DNA from: Paraburkholderia domus
GTDB lineage: Bacteria > Pseudomonadota > Gammaproteobacteria > Burkholderiales > Burkholderiaceae
Assembly (NCBI RefSeq): GCF_905220705.1
Contig: NZ_CAJNAT010000012.1
Coordinates: 62,001 to 126,000 of the forward strand
DNA length: 64,000 nucleotides
Reading direction: 5' to 3'
The notes beneath the pieces are model-generated. The model searched no databases and had not been told where the DNA came from. It saw only the letters and a list, made by a program, of their open reading frames with translations. Shown here piece by piece: positions 26,336 through 35,877 of the stretch (position 1 is its first letter; each line of letters starts with the position of its first letter). A program made the position numbers and the translations under genes.

Positions 26336-27091
26336 TCATCCCTGATGCGGCGCCGGCGGCACGCCCGGCGGTAATGCGGATTGAGCCGCGTCTTGCACCT
26401 TGGGCTGCGCAGGCGGCCCGGCAAGCGAACTGACGGCAGTCGCCGCACTGTCCGCGGAGGTGCGCGGCAGCGGTCTCCGGTTGCGCTCGCCCATTTCGTC
26501 AGCGAGGTCCCACAGCACGCGCGGATCGAACGTGAGGACTACCGCGATCATCAGCGTCAGCACGCCGAACGCGAATAACGCCGCTTCGGGAATCACACGC
26601 GCGAGACTCACCATCTTCACGATGGTGATCAGCACGCCGAGCATGAACACTTCGATCATGCCCCACGGCCGCACGAATTGAATGGCGCGCAACACGCGGT
26701 TGAAAGCGGGCGGTACGTAGCCCGCGCGCAGCGGGATCAGCACGTAGAGCAGCGCGACCAGCTCGGTCAGCGGGAACAGGATGGTCGAACAGAACACCAT
26801 GACTGCGACGATCTGCATGTCCTCGCCCCACAGCGCGATGAGCGCGCCGAACAGCGTGGTTTGCGAGGTGATGCCGCTGGTTTCGAGTTCGACGATCGGA
26901 AAGGCCTGGGCGATCACGAAGGTGATCAGCGCGGCCAGCGTCATCGCACAGATACTGTCGAGCTTGCGGGAAACGCCGCGATAGAGCGTTGCGCCGCAGC
27001 GCGGACAGCACGCGACCATCCGCCCGACAAGCCGGGGCTTGCTGAACAGCGCATCGCACTCATGGCACGCGATCAGGTTGTCATGTTCCAT
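26336..27091 (-). CDS. pqiA: PqiA-domain membrane protein (first half)
   Basis: A 251-residue protein: zinc ribbon with CHECD and CPRCG (residues 9-35), then four membrane helices (ICAMTLAALITFVIAQAFPIVEL, MQIVAVMVFCSTILFPLTELVALLYVLIPL, MIEVFMLGVLITIVKMVSL, AALFAFGVLTLMIAVVLTFD). It is the first gene of pqiA-pqiA-pqiB-pqiC. The last 50 residues are Pro/Ala-rich and probably disordered. Role in lipid exchange between membranes is inferred from E. coli PqiABC and LetAB. Confidence 0.88.
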   Translation of the reverse strand: MEHDNLIACHECDALFSKPRLVGRMVACCPRCGATLYRGVSRKLDSICAMTLAALITFVIAQAFPIVELETSGITSQTTLFGALIALWGEDMQIVAVMVFCSTILFPLTELVALLYVLIPLRAGYVPPAFNRVLRAIQFVRPWGMIEVFMLGVLITIVKMVSLARVIPEAALFAFGVLTLMIAVVLTFDPRVLWDLADEMGERNRRPLPRTSADSAATAVSSLAGPPAQPKVQDAAQSALPPGVPPAPHQG

Positions 27092-27504
27092 ACGGCAGAA
27101 GGGCTAGCGACGTGAGGGGGCGTGCAATGCCGGGTTTAGAGCAGGGCCAGAAAAAGCGTGGAGCAATAGTACCAAACGCGCTTCGGCGCTGGGCCGGCCA
27201 TTGAACCTGGTGCAACCGGTGAACCAAGCAGCGTCGGAAACAGGACTAGTCTTACACAAAAATGCTTACTACTGACACCCTCCGTCCCCAATTGTTCAAT
27301 ACCCTTCTGCACATGGGAAAATTTTCCACTGGTGCATTCCGGGCTGCCGAAGCCAGCTTTTTCCGCTTGCGGTAGCATGGCGGCCTTGGTGTGTGCCGCG
27401 GCCACCACGCTTTCTATCGAGTCGCACGATGCAACATGCATTGGCAGAGTGGAATAGCAGGGCCGGCTGCGCCGTTAACCTCTCTTAGCTTGCGTTGACT
27501 TGTC
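27092..27504. other. Intergenic region between divergent pqi and cybB genes
   Basis: 413 bases with divergent genes on both sides, so it must hold both promoters. A short, less GC-rich patch (about 27240-27330) is visible, but no promoter pair, operator palindrome or ncRNA can be defended. An open frame of 101 codons on the minus strand lacks a ribosome-binding site and family features. Confidence 0.5.
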
Positions 27505-28065
27505 ATGGCACTCAATCCTTCTTTCGGCAACCGGGAGTCGTACACGCGGATTGCCATCGCCTTTCACTGGCTGATCGCGCTGCTGATCGTATGCGGCTTC
27601 GCGCTCGGTTGGGTGATGACCGACATTCCCGGCTTCACGCCTACCAAGCTGCGCTACTTTTCGTACCACAAGTGGATCGGCGTGACGGTGTTCGCGCTCG
27701 CCGTGCTGCGCATTCTGTGGCGCGCCACCCACGCGGCTCCGCCGATGCCGCGCCGCATGCCGGCCTGGCAGCGCGGCGCCGCGCATCTCACCCATCTGCT
27801 GCTCTACGCGCTGATGATCGTGATTCCCGCCTCGGGCTATCTGTATAGCTCCGCAGCCAACGTGCCGGTGGTGTACCTCGGCTTGATTCCGCTGCCGCGC
27901 CTGATCGCACCAGACCCGCATCTCAAGGAGCTGCTGAAGAATGTGCATATCGCGCTGAATTACACCTTGCTCGTGCTGGTCGCGCTGCATGTCGCGGCGG
28001 CGCTCAAGCATCAATGGCTGGACCGCGACGGCCTGCTGTCGCGCATGCTCCCTTTCATCAAATAA
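27505..28065 (+). CDS. Cytochrome b561 family protein
   Basis: A 186-residue integral membrane b-type cytochrome with four helices and the usual haem-ligand histidines in helix contexts IAIAFHWLIAL, YHKWIGVTVFAL, HLTHLLLYALMIV and LHVAAALKHQWLD. It probably passes electrons from the quinone pool. The next gene encodes a YceI protein 8 bases downstream, matching the yceJ-yceI arrangement of E. coli. No clear Shine-Dalgarno sequence precedes ATG 27505. Confidence 0.92.
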   Translation: MALNPSFGNRESYTRIAIAFHWLIALLIVCGFALGWVMTDIPGFTPTKLRYFSYHKWIGVTVFALAVLRILWRATHAAPPMPRRMPAWQRGAAHLTHLLLYALMIVIPASGYLYSSAANVPVVYLGLIPLPRLIAPDPHLKELLKNVHIALNYTLLVLVALHVAAALKHQWLDRDGLLSRMLPFIK

Positions 28066-28073
28066 GGATAACC

Positions 28074-28637
28074 ATGAAAGTTTCGTTCTATCGTTACATG
28101 CTCGCTGCGTTCGCAGCGGCCTCGCTGACCGCGGCCGGCAGTGCGCTCGCCCAGGTCGACGTCGCGAAGAGTTCGGTGACGGCAACGTCGAAGCAGATGA
28201 ACGTGCCGGTGGAAGGCAAATTCGGTAAATTCACCGCAGACGTAAAGTTCGATCCGGCAAAACCGGCCGACGGCAGTGCGCAGTTCAGCATCGATGTCGG
28301 CAGTTATGACCTCGGCGACGAAAGCTACAACGACCAGGTGCGCGGCAAGGACTGGTTTGACGCGAAGACCTATCCGACTGCAACCTTCGTGTCGAGCGCG
28401 ATTGCGCCGGCTGGCGGCAATCAGTTCAAGGTCACTGGCAAGCTGACCATCAAGGGTAAATCGCAGACGGTCGTGGTGCCGGTCACCGTCGCCCAGCAGG
28501 GCGCGACGCAGACGTTCGACGGCTCGTTGCCGATCAAGCGTTCGCAATTCGACATCGGCACCGGCGAATGGAAAGACACCTCGGTGGTCGCCGACGACGT
28601 GGTGATCAAGTTTCATATCGTTGCAGCACGCAAGTGA
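28074..28637 (+). CDS. YceI-family periplasmic protein (first copy)
   Basis: A 187-residue protein with a Sec signal peptide (cleavage likely after SALA, residue 26). ATG 28074 follows AAGGAT. The YceI lipocalin-like barrel is recognisable by GKFTADVKFDPAKP, SYNDQVRGKDWFDAKTYPTATF and the FHIVAARK end. Family members bind polyprenoid chains. It is more diverged from the standard YceI pattern than the second copy. It lies between cytochrome b561 and the second YceI gene, so all three are probably one operon. Confidence 0.88.
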   Translation: MKVSFYRYMLAAFAAASLTAAGSALAQVDVAKSSVTATSKQMNVPVEGKFGKFTADVKFDPAKPADGSAQFSIDVGSYDLGDESYNDQVRGKDWFDAKTYPTATFVSSAIAPAGGNQFKVTGKLTIKGKSQTVVVPVTVAQQGATQTFDGSLPIKRSQFDIGTGEWKDTSVVADDVVIKFHIVAARK

Positions 28638-28703
28638 GGTTCGCTGCGCTCCTTGAGCGCAGCCGCTTTCCTTCAGGAATTGCAGAAACATAAGGAGCAT
28701 GAA

Positions 28704-29285
28704 TTGAAAACATCCCTGTTGATCGCCGCCGGCGCATTGGTTTCTTCTTTCTCGCTCGGCGCGTTTGCCGCAACGGACACCTATCAGCTCGACCCGACCC
28801 ACACGTATCCGAGCTTCGAGGCCGATCACCTCGGCGGCCTCTCGGTGTGGCGCGGCAAGTTCGCCAAGAGCTCGGGCACGGTCACGCTCGACCGTGCCGC
28901 GAAGACCGGCACGGTGGACGTCACGGTTGACCCGGCTTCGGTCATGACCGGCAATAGCAAGCTCGACGATCATCTGAAGACGGACACGTTCTTCGACGTG
29001 ACGAAGTATCCGTCGGTGACCTACAAAGGTACCGATATCAAGTTCGACGGCGATAAGCCGGTCGAAGTGATCGGCAACCTGACGATCCGCGGCGTGACCA
29101 AGCCGCTGAATCTGAAGATCGAATCGTTCAAATGCATGCAGCACCCGGCGCTCAAGCGCGAAGTATGCGGCGTGGAGGCGAGCGCCCATTTCGACCGCAG
29201 CGACTACGGCATGGATTTCGGCGCGAAGTACGGCTTCAGCATGGATACCAAGCTGCATATTCAAGCCGAAGGCATCAAGCAATAG
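28704..29285 (+). CDS. YceI-family periplasmic protein (second copy), TTG start
   Basis: A 193-residue protein. The best start is TTG 28704: AAGGAG (28692-28697) lies 6 bases before it and the product then begins with a clean signal peptide (KTSLLIAAGALVSSFSLGAFA). The nearby ATG 28699 is out of frame and hits a stop after two codons. The barrel shows the standard pattern DTYQLDPTHTYPSFEADHLGG, DDHLKTDTFFDVTKYPSVTY and FDRSDYGMDFG. A strong terminator follows. Confidence 0.9.
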   Translation: MKTSLLIAAGALVSSFSLGAFAATDTYQLDPTHTYPSFEADHLGGLSVWRGKFAKSSGTVTLDRAAKTGTVDVTVDPASVMTGNSKLDDHLKTDTFFDVTKYPSVTYKGTDIKFDGDKPVEVIGNLTIRGVTKPLNLKIESFKCMQHPALKREVCGVEASAHFDRSDYGMDFGAKYGFSMDTKLHIQAEGIKQ

Positions 29286-29352
29286 GCGCGTTAACGAGCC
29301 TTTTGCGTATTCGTATTTCATGCCGCTCGTGGCGCCGCCGTTGCGTCGCAAC

Positions 29353-29393
29353 AAAAAACCGCTTCGTTCGCTTTTGCGATGAAGCGGTTTTTT
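29353..29393 (+). terminator. Intrinsic terminator of the cytochrome b561-yceI operon
   Basis: A 13-bp stem including the A/T flanks (AAAAAACCGCTTC at 29353-29365 with GAAGCGGTTTTTT at 29381-29393) and a 15-base loop, about 70 bases past the YceI stop, ending in a T run. Confidence 0.9.
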
Positions 29394-29574
29394 ATTGCCT
29401 GTTTGAAGCGCGGGAAGCCCTGTGCCGTGGTCGTCGCCTATTTGCCGCTCGCCTGCTTTTAATTTTTCAGGTACATAGAGCGCTGACGCCATATTGGTTG
29501 TGCGCGCATCCAGTTCGGCAATATCGGGGCGCAAAGCCTACATTAATAATATTTCGCGCGCATTGGAGATCTGC

Positions 29575-30852
29575 ATGAATGCAACGACAGCGGCAAACCT
29601 GGCGGGGAGCCGGCGCAATTCGTGGCGCGCGGTGGTCGCCGCCTCGATCGGCAACGCGCTGGAATGGTTCGACCTGGTGGTGTACGGATTTTTCGCGGTG
29701 ATCATCGCGAAGCTGTTTTTCCCGGCGGGTAACGACACGGTCTCGCTGCTGCTCACGCTCGGCACCTTCGGCGTGTCGTTCTTCATGCGGCCGCTCGGCG
29801 CGATCGTGATTGGCGCTTACGCCGACCGCGCCGGACGCAAAGCGGCGCTCACGCTGTCCATCCTGCTCATGATGTGCGGCACGCTGATCATCGCGCTTCT
29901 GCCGACGTATCAGAGCATCGGCATTGCCGCGCCCGTGATTCTTGTGGCGGCGCGTCTGATGCAAGGCTTTTCGGCGGGCGGCGAGTTCGGCAGTGCCACG
30001 GCGTTTCTCGCGGAACACGTACCGGGGCGGCGTGGTTTCTTCGCGAGTTGGCAGGTCGCGAGCCAGGGGCTCACCACGCTGCTCGCCGCCGGTTTCGGCG
30101 TGCTGCTGACCGGCAAGCTTTCGCCGGAGCAGATGGCCTCATGGGGCTGGCGTGTGCCGTTCTTCTTTGGTCTTCTGATCGGCCCGGTCGCGTGGTACAT
30201 CCGCACCAAACTCGACGAAACGCCTGAGTTTCTCGCGGCGGAAACGACCACCACACCGCTGCGCGATACCTTCACCAGCCAGAAGCTGCGCCTCGTCATT
30301 GCGATTGGCGTGGTGGTGCTCGGTACGGTGTCGACCTATCTTGTGCTGTTCATGCCGACTTACGGTGTGAAGCAATTGGGGCTGGCGCCGTCGGTCGCGT
30401 TCGCCGCGATCGCACTGACCGGTGTGATTCAGATGGTGTTCTCGCCGCTGGTCGGCCATCTGTCGGACCGCCACGGGCGCACCACGATCATGCTGATCTC
30501 GGCGCTGCTGCTGCTCATCCTGATCAATCCGGCCTTCGTGTATCTGGTCGCGCATCCGACCTTCGGCACGCTGATCGCACTGCAAGTCGTGTTCGGCTTT
30601 TTGATGACAGGGTACTTCGCAGCGTTGCCGGGTTTGCTTTCGGAGATGTTCCCGGTGCAGACGCGTACAACCGGCATGTCGCTGGCTTATAACATCGCGG
30701 TGACGATCTTCGGCGGCTTCGGGCCGTTCATCATCGCATGGCTAATCAGCTTCACGGGATCGAAGGCCGCGCCGAGCTACTACTTGATTTTTGCCGCGGT
30801 CGTGAGCCTCGTGGCATTGATGGCGGCGCGGCGCAAGCTTGGGTTCCGTTAG
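29575..30852 (+). CDS. MFS transporter, metabolite:H+ symporter (MHS) family
   Basis: A 425-residue 12-helix transporter; ATG 29575 is preferred to the longer frame because the conserved N-terminus RAVVAASIGNALEWFDLVVYGFFA follows directly, and GGAG lies about 8 bases upstream. The MFS loop motif appears twice (YADRAGRKAALTLS and LSDRHGRTTIML). The family includes proline/betaine, citrate, shikimate and alpha-ketoglutarate symporters; the substrate here cannot be decided. It is a single-gene unit closed by a terminator. Confidence 0.88.
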   Translation: MNATTAANLAGSRRNSWRAVVAASIGNALEWFDLVVYGFFAVIIAKLFFPAGNDTVSLLLTLGTFGVSFFMRPLGAIVIGAYADRAGRKAALTLSILLMMCGTLIIALLPTYQSIGIAAPVILVAARLMQGFSAGGEFGSATAFLAEHVPGRRGFFASWQVASQGLTTLLAAGFGVLLTGKLSPEQMASWGWRVPFFFGLLIGPVAWYIRTKLDETPEFLAAETTTTPLRDTFTSQKLRLVIAIGVVVLGTVSTYLVLFMPTYGVKQLGLAPSVAFAAIALTGVIQMVFSPLVGHLSDRHGRTTIMLISALLLLILINPAFVYLVAHPTFGTLIALQVVFGFLMTGYFAALPGLLSEMFPVQTRTTGMSLAYNIAVTIFGGFGPFIIAWLISFTGSKAAPSYYLIFAAVVSLVALMAARRKLGFR

Positions 30853-30949
30853 CACGTTGCCGCGTCGTCCTGCTGCGCGAATGGGCTTGGCGAGCGTGTA
30901 GGGCGCGCGGACTGCGAAACAGAGCAGCGTGGCAAAGGCGGTAAACGTA

Positions 30950-30977
30950 AAAGGCCGGTTCGTGAGAACCGGCCTTT
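30950..30977. terminator. Bidirectional terminator between the MFS gene and secF
   Basis: AAAGGCCGGTTC (30950-30961) pairs with GAACCGGCCTTT (30966-30977) around GTGA, with A residues on the left and T on the right. It sits between convergent genes and can serve both. Confidence 0.9.
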
Positions 30978-31005
30978 TCTATTGCAAGGTCTACCTACGG
31001 CAAGC

Positions 31006-31956
31006 TCAGACTTGCGCGCCTGCGTTTGGATCGTCCGGATCGGTGCGTTCCTTCTTGTCCTTCACCAGATCTTCGCGCTTCACGCCGAGCCACATGGCGA
31101 GCGCAGCGGCAACGAACACCGATGAGTAGATACCGAACAGAATACCGACGGTCAGCGCCAGAGCGAAGTAGTGCAGCGTCGGGCCGCCGAACAGGAACAT
31201 CGACAGCACCATCATCTGCGTACAGCCGTGGGTGATGATCGTGCGCGACATCGTGCTGGTGATCGCGTGGTTGATCACTTCGATCACGGTCATCTTGCGT
31301 TCGCGGCGGAAGGTCTCGCGAATCCGGTCGAAGATAACGACGGATTCGTTCACCGAGTAGCCGAGCACCGCGAGCACGGCGGCCAGCACCGACAGCGAGA
31401 ACTCCCACTGGAAGAACGCGAAGAAGCCGAGAATGATGATCACGTCGTGCAAGTTCGCGATCACGCCGGCGACCGCGTACTTCCATTCGAAGCGGAACGA
31501 CAGGTAGATCACGATGCCGACCACCACGCAGGCCAGCGCCATCAGGCCGTCGGTAGCGAGTTCCTTGCCGACCTGCGGGCCGACGAACTCGACGCGTTGC
31601 AACTGCACCTGCGCGTCCTGGTTCTTCAGCGCGCCCATCACCTGGTCGCTCTGTTGCGCCGACGTGTAACCCTGCTTGAGCGGCAGACGGATCAGCACGT
31701 CGCGCGAGGTGCCGAAATTCTGCACTTGCGCGTCGGGATAGCCGAGCTTGTTGAGCGTGCCGCGCACCGGTTCAAGCGGCGCGGCACCCGGATACTGCAC
31801 TTCGATGACGGTACCGCCGGTGAATTCCACCGACAGATGCAGCCCGCGATGCAGCAGGAAAAACACAGCAGCGACAAACGTCAGGAGCGAGATTGCGTTG
31901 AAGATCAACGCATGCCGCATGAACGGAATGTCTTTGCGAAAACGGAAAAATTCCAT
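31006..31956 (-). CDS. secF: Protein translocase subunit SecF
   Basis: A 316-residue membrane subunit of SecDF, which uses the proton gradient to pull preproteins across after SecA. Six helices are visible; typical blocks are HRGLHLSVEFTGGTVIEVQYPG in the periplasmic part and VLGYSVNESVVIFDRIRETFRRERK. It follows secD by 18 bases in the order queA-tgt-yajC-secD-secF. Confidence 0.96.
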   Translation of the reverse strand: MEFFRFRKDIPFMRHALIFNAISLLTFVAAVFFLLHRGLHLSVEFTGGTVIEVQYPGAAPLEPVRGTLNKLGYPDAQVQNFGTSRDVLIRLPLKQGYTSAQQSDQVMGALKNQDAQVQLQRVEFVGPQVGKELATDGLMALACVVVGIVIYLSFRFEWKYAVAGVIANLHDVIIILGFFAFFQWEFSLSVLAAVLAVLGYSVNESVVIFDRIRETFRRERKMTVIEVINHAITSTMSRTIITHGCTQMMVLSMFLFGGPTLHYFALALTVGILFGIYSSVFVAAALAMWLGVKREDLVKDKKERTDPDDPNAGAQV

Positions 31957-31974
31957 GGTCTTGTTCTCCGGGAC

Positions 31975-34017
31975 TCAGCGGGATGAACCCGGTTTCTGCG
32001 GCGTATTGGCCGCGTCGCGGCGGCGCACGGTCGGTTTGCCGGCACGTGCCTGCGCAGCAGCTTTTGCCTTCGGCTTGGCGCTCGCCGCGGCGACGGCTCG
32101 TGCTGTATCGGTCGCAGCGTCGTCGTTACCGAGGTAGGCTGCCGCACCATCAATACCTTCCGGTTGCGGACGCCACACCTGGCCAATCGCCAGCGTCTTG
32201 AGCTTCTTCTTGCCGCCGTACCAGAAGTTGACCAAGCCGCGCGAGAAGAACACGGCCGAGAACATCGACGTCAGAATGCCGATACAGTGCACGATCGCGA
32301 AGCCGCGCACCGGGCCAGAGCCGAACGTGAGCAGGGCGAGGCCGGCGATCAGCGTGGTGACGTTCGAGTCGAGAATCGTCGCCCATGCATGTGCGTAGCC
32401 GTTCTGGATCGCCAGTTGCGGCGGCGCGCCGTGGCGCAGTTCTTCGCGCACGCGTTCGTTGATCAGCACGTTCGCGTCGATCGCCATACCGAGCGCAAGC
32501 GCGATAGCGGCAATACCCGGCAAGGTGAGCGTGGCCTGCAACATGGACAGCACGGCGATCAGCAGCAACAGGTTGACCGACAGGCCGATCATCGAGATCA
32601 CGCCGAACAGCATGTAGTACGCCATCATGAAGACGGCGATCGCGACGAAGCCCCACACCACCGAGTGGAAGCCCTTGTTGATGTTGTCCGCGCCGAGGCT
32701 CGGGCCAATCGTGCGTTCTTCGATGATGTCCATCGGCGCGGCGAGCGAACCGGCGCGCAGCAGCAGCGCGAGGTCGGCGGCAGCTTGCGGGTTCGGCTGG
32801 CCGGTGATCTGGAAGCGGTCACCCAATTCCGACTGGATGGTCGCCACGGTCAGCACTTCGCCCTTGCCCTTTTCGAACAGCACCATCGCCATCGGCTTGC
32901 CGATGTTGTCGCGCGAGACGCTGCGCACTGCGCGGCCACCCGCCGAATCCAGGCGGATGTTGACCGACGGACGTTGATGTTCGTCGAAGCCGGCCGACGC
33001 GTCGATGATGCGGTCACCCGTGAAGATGATCTGCTTGCGCAGCAGCACCGGCGTCTGATTGCCTTGGGTGAACAGTTCGTCACCCGGCGGCACCGGATCG
33101 GACGGATTCGGATGCGTGTTCACCGGATCGGCGAGGCGCGCTTCGAGCGTTGCCGTGCGGCCGATGATGTCCTTCGCCTTCGCCGTGTCCTGCACACCCG
33201 GCAGCTCGACGACGATCCGGTCCGAGCCTTGCTGCTGGATCACCGGCTCGGCCACGCCGAGTTCGTTCACGCGGTTATGCAGCGTGGTGATGTTCTGCTT
33301 GAGCGCGGCGTCCTGCACGGCTTTCTGCACGGCCGGCGTGAACGTGCCGACCAGCTGCACACCGCCGTCCGGGTTCGCTTGCGAAGCCCACTGGAGTTCG
33401 CCGATGCTGCGGCCCAGCTGCTTGGTTGCCGCGTCCGCCGTAGCCTGGTCGGCGAAATTGATCACCACCGTCTGGTTGACGCGGTTCACGCCGCCGTCGC
33501 GGATGTTGTTGTCACGCAGCATGGTGCGTGCATCCGAGGCGTCGGAGTCGAGCTTCTTGTTGAGCGCGCCGGCCATGTCGACCTGCAGCAGGAAGTGCAC
33601 GCCGCCGCGCAGATCGAGGCCGAGGTACATCGGCAGCGCGTGCAGGGCGGTCAGCCAGCGCGGCGATGCGCTTTGCAGGTTCAGCGCCACGATGAATTGC
33701 GGATCGGTCGGGTCGGCGTTCAGCGATTTTTGCAGCAGGTCCTTCACGCGCAGTTGCGTGTCGGTGTCCAGCAGACGCACGCGAATGTTCGCGTTGGTCG
33801 ACGAATTGTCGAACGTGACTTCGTCAGGCTTGATCTGATTGGCTGCGAGTGCGGCTTCGACTGCCGACAGCGTGGTCGAGTCGAGCTTGACCGTTGCCTT
33901 GCCGCTCGACACCTGCACCGCCGGCGCTTCGCCGAACAGATTGGGCAGCGTGTACACGAGGCCGATGACCAGAGCCACCAGCATCACGGCGTATTTCCAG
34001 AGGGGGTAGCGATTCAT
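31975..34017 (-). CDS. secD: Protein translocase subunit SecD
   Basis: A 680-residue membrane subunit: first helix (YAVMLVALVIGLVYTLPNLF), a large periplasmic domain with the DLRGGVHFLLQVDM block, then five C-terminal helices with MAIDANVLINERVREELR. The tail after helix 6 is about 70 residues longer than in E. coli (615) and Ala/Lys-rich (SAKPKAKAAAQARAGKPTVRRR), probably a disordered cytoplasmic extension. It lies 118 bases after yajC. Confidence 0.96.
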   Translation of the reverse strand: MNRYPLWKYAVMLVALVIGLVYTLPNLFGEAPAVQVSSGKATVKLDSTTLSAVEAALAANQIKPDEVTFDNSSTNANIRVRLLDTDTQLRVKDLLQKSLNADPTDPQFIVALNLQSASPRWLTALHALPMYLGLDLRGGVHFLLQVDMAGALNKKLDSDASDARTMLRDNNIRDGGVNRVNQTVVINFADQATADAATKQLGRSIGELQWASQANPDGGVQLVGTFTPAVQKAVQDAALKQNITTLHNRVNELGVAEPVIQQQGSDRIVVELPGVQDTAKAKDIIGRTATLEARLADPVNTHPNPSDPVPPGDELFTQGNQTPVLLRKQIIFTGDRIIDASAGFDEHQRPSVNIRLDSAGGRAVRSVSRDNIGKPMAMVLFEKGKGEVLTVATIQSELGDRFQITGQPNPQAAADLALLLRAGSLAAPMDIIEERTIGPSLGADNINKGFHSVVWGFVAIAVFMMAYYMLFGVISMIGLSVNLLLLIAVLSMLQATLTLPGIAAIALALGMAIDANVLINERVREELRHGAPPQLAIQNGYAHAWATILDSNVTTLIAGLALLTFGSGPVRGFAIVHCIGILTSMFSAVFFSRGLVNFWYGGKKKLKTLAIGQVWRPQPEGIDGAAAYLGNDDAATDTARAVAAASAKPKAKAAAQARAGKPTVRRRDAANTPQKPGSSR

Positions 34018-34135
34018 GAGTGGTCCAACGGGAAGGTTGGCTTGGAAGCGATGCGTCCGGCGATGAGCGCGGGCCGTTCAGCGTTGTTCTGCGAGAACCG
34101 CCGGCGAGGCCGCGCCGGACGCGAGAGAGCAGGCC

Positions 34136-34465
34136 TTACAGCGACTTGATCGTGCCCTTCGGGAGAATCGTCGTGACCGACGCTTTTTGCACGGTGATTT
34201 CCGTGCCTTCCGAGATTTCGACGCCGACGTAAGCTTCACCCACCTTGGTGACCTTGCCGACGATGCCGCCATTCGTCACCACTTCATCGCCCTTGGCCAT
34301 GGCGGAGAGCATGTTGCGATGTTCCTTCTGGCGCTTCATTTGCGGGCGAATCATGATGAAGTACAGCACGCCGAACATCAGGATCAGCGGCAAGAAGCTC
34401 ATCAGGTTCGATTCAATGCCACCTGTTGCTGTGCCTTGGGCGAAGGCATCGGTAATGAACGACAC
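34136..34465 (-). CDS. yajC: Sec translocon accessory protein YajC, GTG start
   Basis: A 109-residue protein started at GTG 34465, which has GGAGAG about 6 bases upstream; ATG 34498 further up has no such site. One membrane helix (FLPLILMFGVLYFIMI) is followed by RPQMKRQKEHRNMLSAMAKGDEVVTNGGIVGKVT, the standard YajC core. The length equals E. coli YajC (110). Confidence 0.94.
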   Translation of the reverse strand: MSFITDAFAQGTATGGIESNLMSFLPLILMFGVLYFIMIRPQMKRQKEHRNMLSAMAKGDEVVTNGGIVGKVTKVGEAYVGVEISEGTEITVQKASVTTILPKGTIKSL

Positions 34466-34671
34466 GTTGGTCTCTCCGTTATAAATCGAAACAATCAAAA
34501 AAATCAGCCGGTTATTCTACCACTGGCCTGACGGGGGTCGGCGCGGCGAATCGGCTTTCCGATCAACCGTTTAAAGCCTTTTCTGCCATGCGTGAAAGTT
34601 AATTGTAAGGTTTTCCGCGCGAAGCCGACGGATTCCTCCGGCAAATTCGTCTGCTGATTCCCGATTGCCGG

Positions 34672-35877
34672 CTAGTCGATGCCGCGTGCGCGGTTCTCGT
34701 GGAAGCGCTTGCGGAAAGGCTCGAACAGCTTTGCGTCGATCGCGTCGCGCATTTCCTGCATCAATTCAAGGTAGTAGTGCAGGTTGTGGATTGTGTTCAA
34801 CTGCGCACCGAGGATTTCCCCTACACGATGCAGATGGTGCAGGTAGCCGCGGGTGAAATTTCGGCAGGTGTAGCAACCGCATTGCTCGTCGAGCGGGCGC
34901 AGCGAGTTCTTGTGCGCGGCGTTGCGGATCTTGATGTCGCCGAAACGGGTGAAGAGCCAGCCGTTGCGCGCGTTGCGGGTCGGCATCACGCAGTCGAACA
35001 TGTCGACGCCGGCGGCGACGCCCGCGACCAGGTCTTCCGGCGTGCCGACGCCCATCAGGTAGTGCGGCTTGTCGGCCGGGAGCTTCGGGCCGATGTGGTT
35101 CAGCACGCGCATCATGTCTTCTTTCGGCTCACCGACCGAGAGGCCGCCGATCGCGAGACCATGGAAATCCATCTCTGCGAGACCCGCCAGTGACTCGTCG
35201 CGCAGATCCTCGAACATGCCGCCCTGGACGATGCCGAACAACGCGTTCGGATTGCCGAGGCGGTTGAACTCGTCGATGGAGCGCTGAGCCCAACGCATCG
35301 ACATGCGCATGGAATCGGCGGCTTCCTGGTGCGAGGTCGGCACGTTGTTGGTCGCGTACGGCGTGCATTCGTCGAACTGCATGACGATGTCCGAGTTCAG
35401 CACCTTCTGGATCTGCATCGAGACTTCGGGCGACAGGAAGAGCTTGTCGCCGTTGATCGGCGAAGCGAACGTGACGCCATCTTCGGTGATTTTGCGCAGA
35501 TCGCCGAGCGAAAACACCTGAAAACCACCCGAGTCGGTCAGGATCGGTTTCTTCCAGCCCATGAAGCTGTGCAGGCCGCCGTGCGCCTCGATGGTTTCGA
35601 GGCCCGGGCGCAGCCACAGGTGGAACGTGTTGCCGAGGATGATCTGCGCGTGCATTTCCTCGAGTTCGCGCGGCTGAACCGCCTTCACAGTGCCGTAGGT
35701 GCCGACCGGCATGAAGATCGGCGTTTCGACCACGCCGTGGTTCAGCGTGACGCGGCCGCGGCGGGCCTGGCCGTCGGTGCCGAGCAGTTCGAATTTGAGG
35801 CCATTGTCAGGGCGTTCGCCGGTGCTCGCGCAGGTGTTGCAGGTACGGCTTGTATCGTGTGTATGACCATCGGTCAT
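34672..35877 (-). CDS. tgt: tRNA-guanine (queuine) transglycosylase
   Basis: Exchanges G34 for preQ1 in Asp, Asn, His and Tyr tRNAs. ATG 35877 is used (MTDGHTHDTSR) since the added upstream residues do not match the family; even so the N-terminus is about 25 residues longer than usual and contains CNTC. The 401-residue protein has the D115 region (LTDSGGFQVFSL), MPVGTYGTVKAV, and the zinc site CGCYTC with a later His in GYLHHLHRVGE. It lies between queA and yajC; the gap to queA is 238 bases. Confidence 0.95.
   Translation of the reverse strand: MTDGHTHDTSRTCNTCASTGERPDNGLKFELLGTDGQARRGRVTLNHGVVETPIFMPVGTYGTVKAVQPRELEEMHAQIILGNTFHLWLRPGLETIEAHGGLHSFMGWKKPILTDSGGFQVFSLGDLRKITEDGVTFASPINGDKLFLSPEVSMQIQKVLNSDIVMQFDECTPYATNNVPTSHQEAADSMRMSMRWAQRSIDEFNRLGNPNALFGIVQGGMFEDLRDESLAGLAEMDFHGLAIGGLSVGEPKEDMMRVLNHIGPKLPADKPHYLMGVGTPEDLVAGVAAGVDMFDCVMPTRNARNGWLFTRFGDIKIRNAAHKNSLRPLDEQCGCYTCRNFTRGYLHHLHRVGEILGAQLNTIHNLHYYLELMQEMRDAIDAKLFEPFRKRFHENRARGID

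Noticed and set aside
27136..27441. 101-codon minus-strand frame between pqiA and cytochrome b561
   Set aside because: No ribosome-binding site, no family likeness, and it covers the region that must hold two promoters.
32164..34149. 661-codon open frame opposite secD
   Set aside because: Same antisense effect; composition is implausible and secD is unmistakable.
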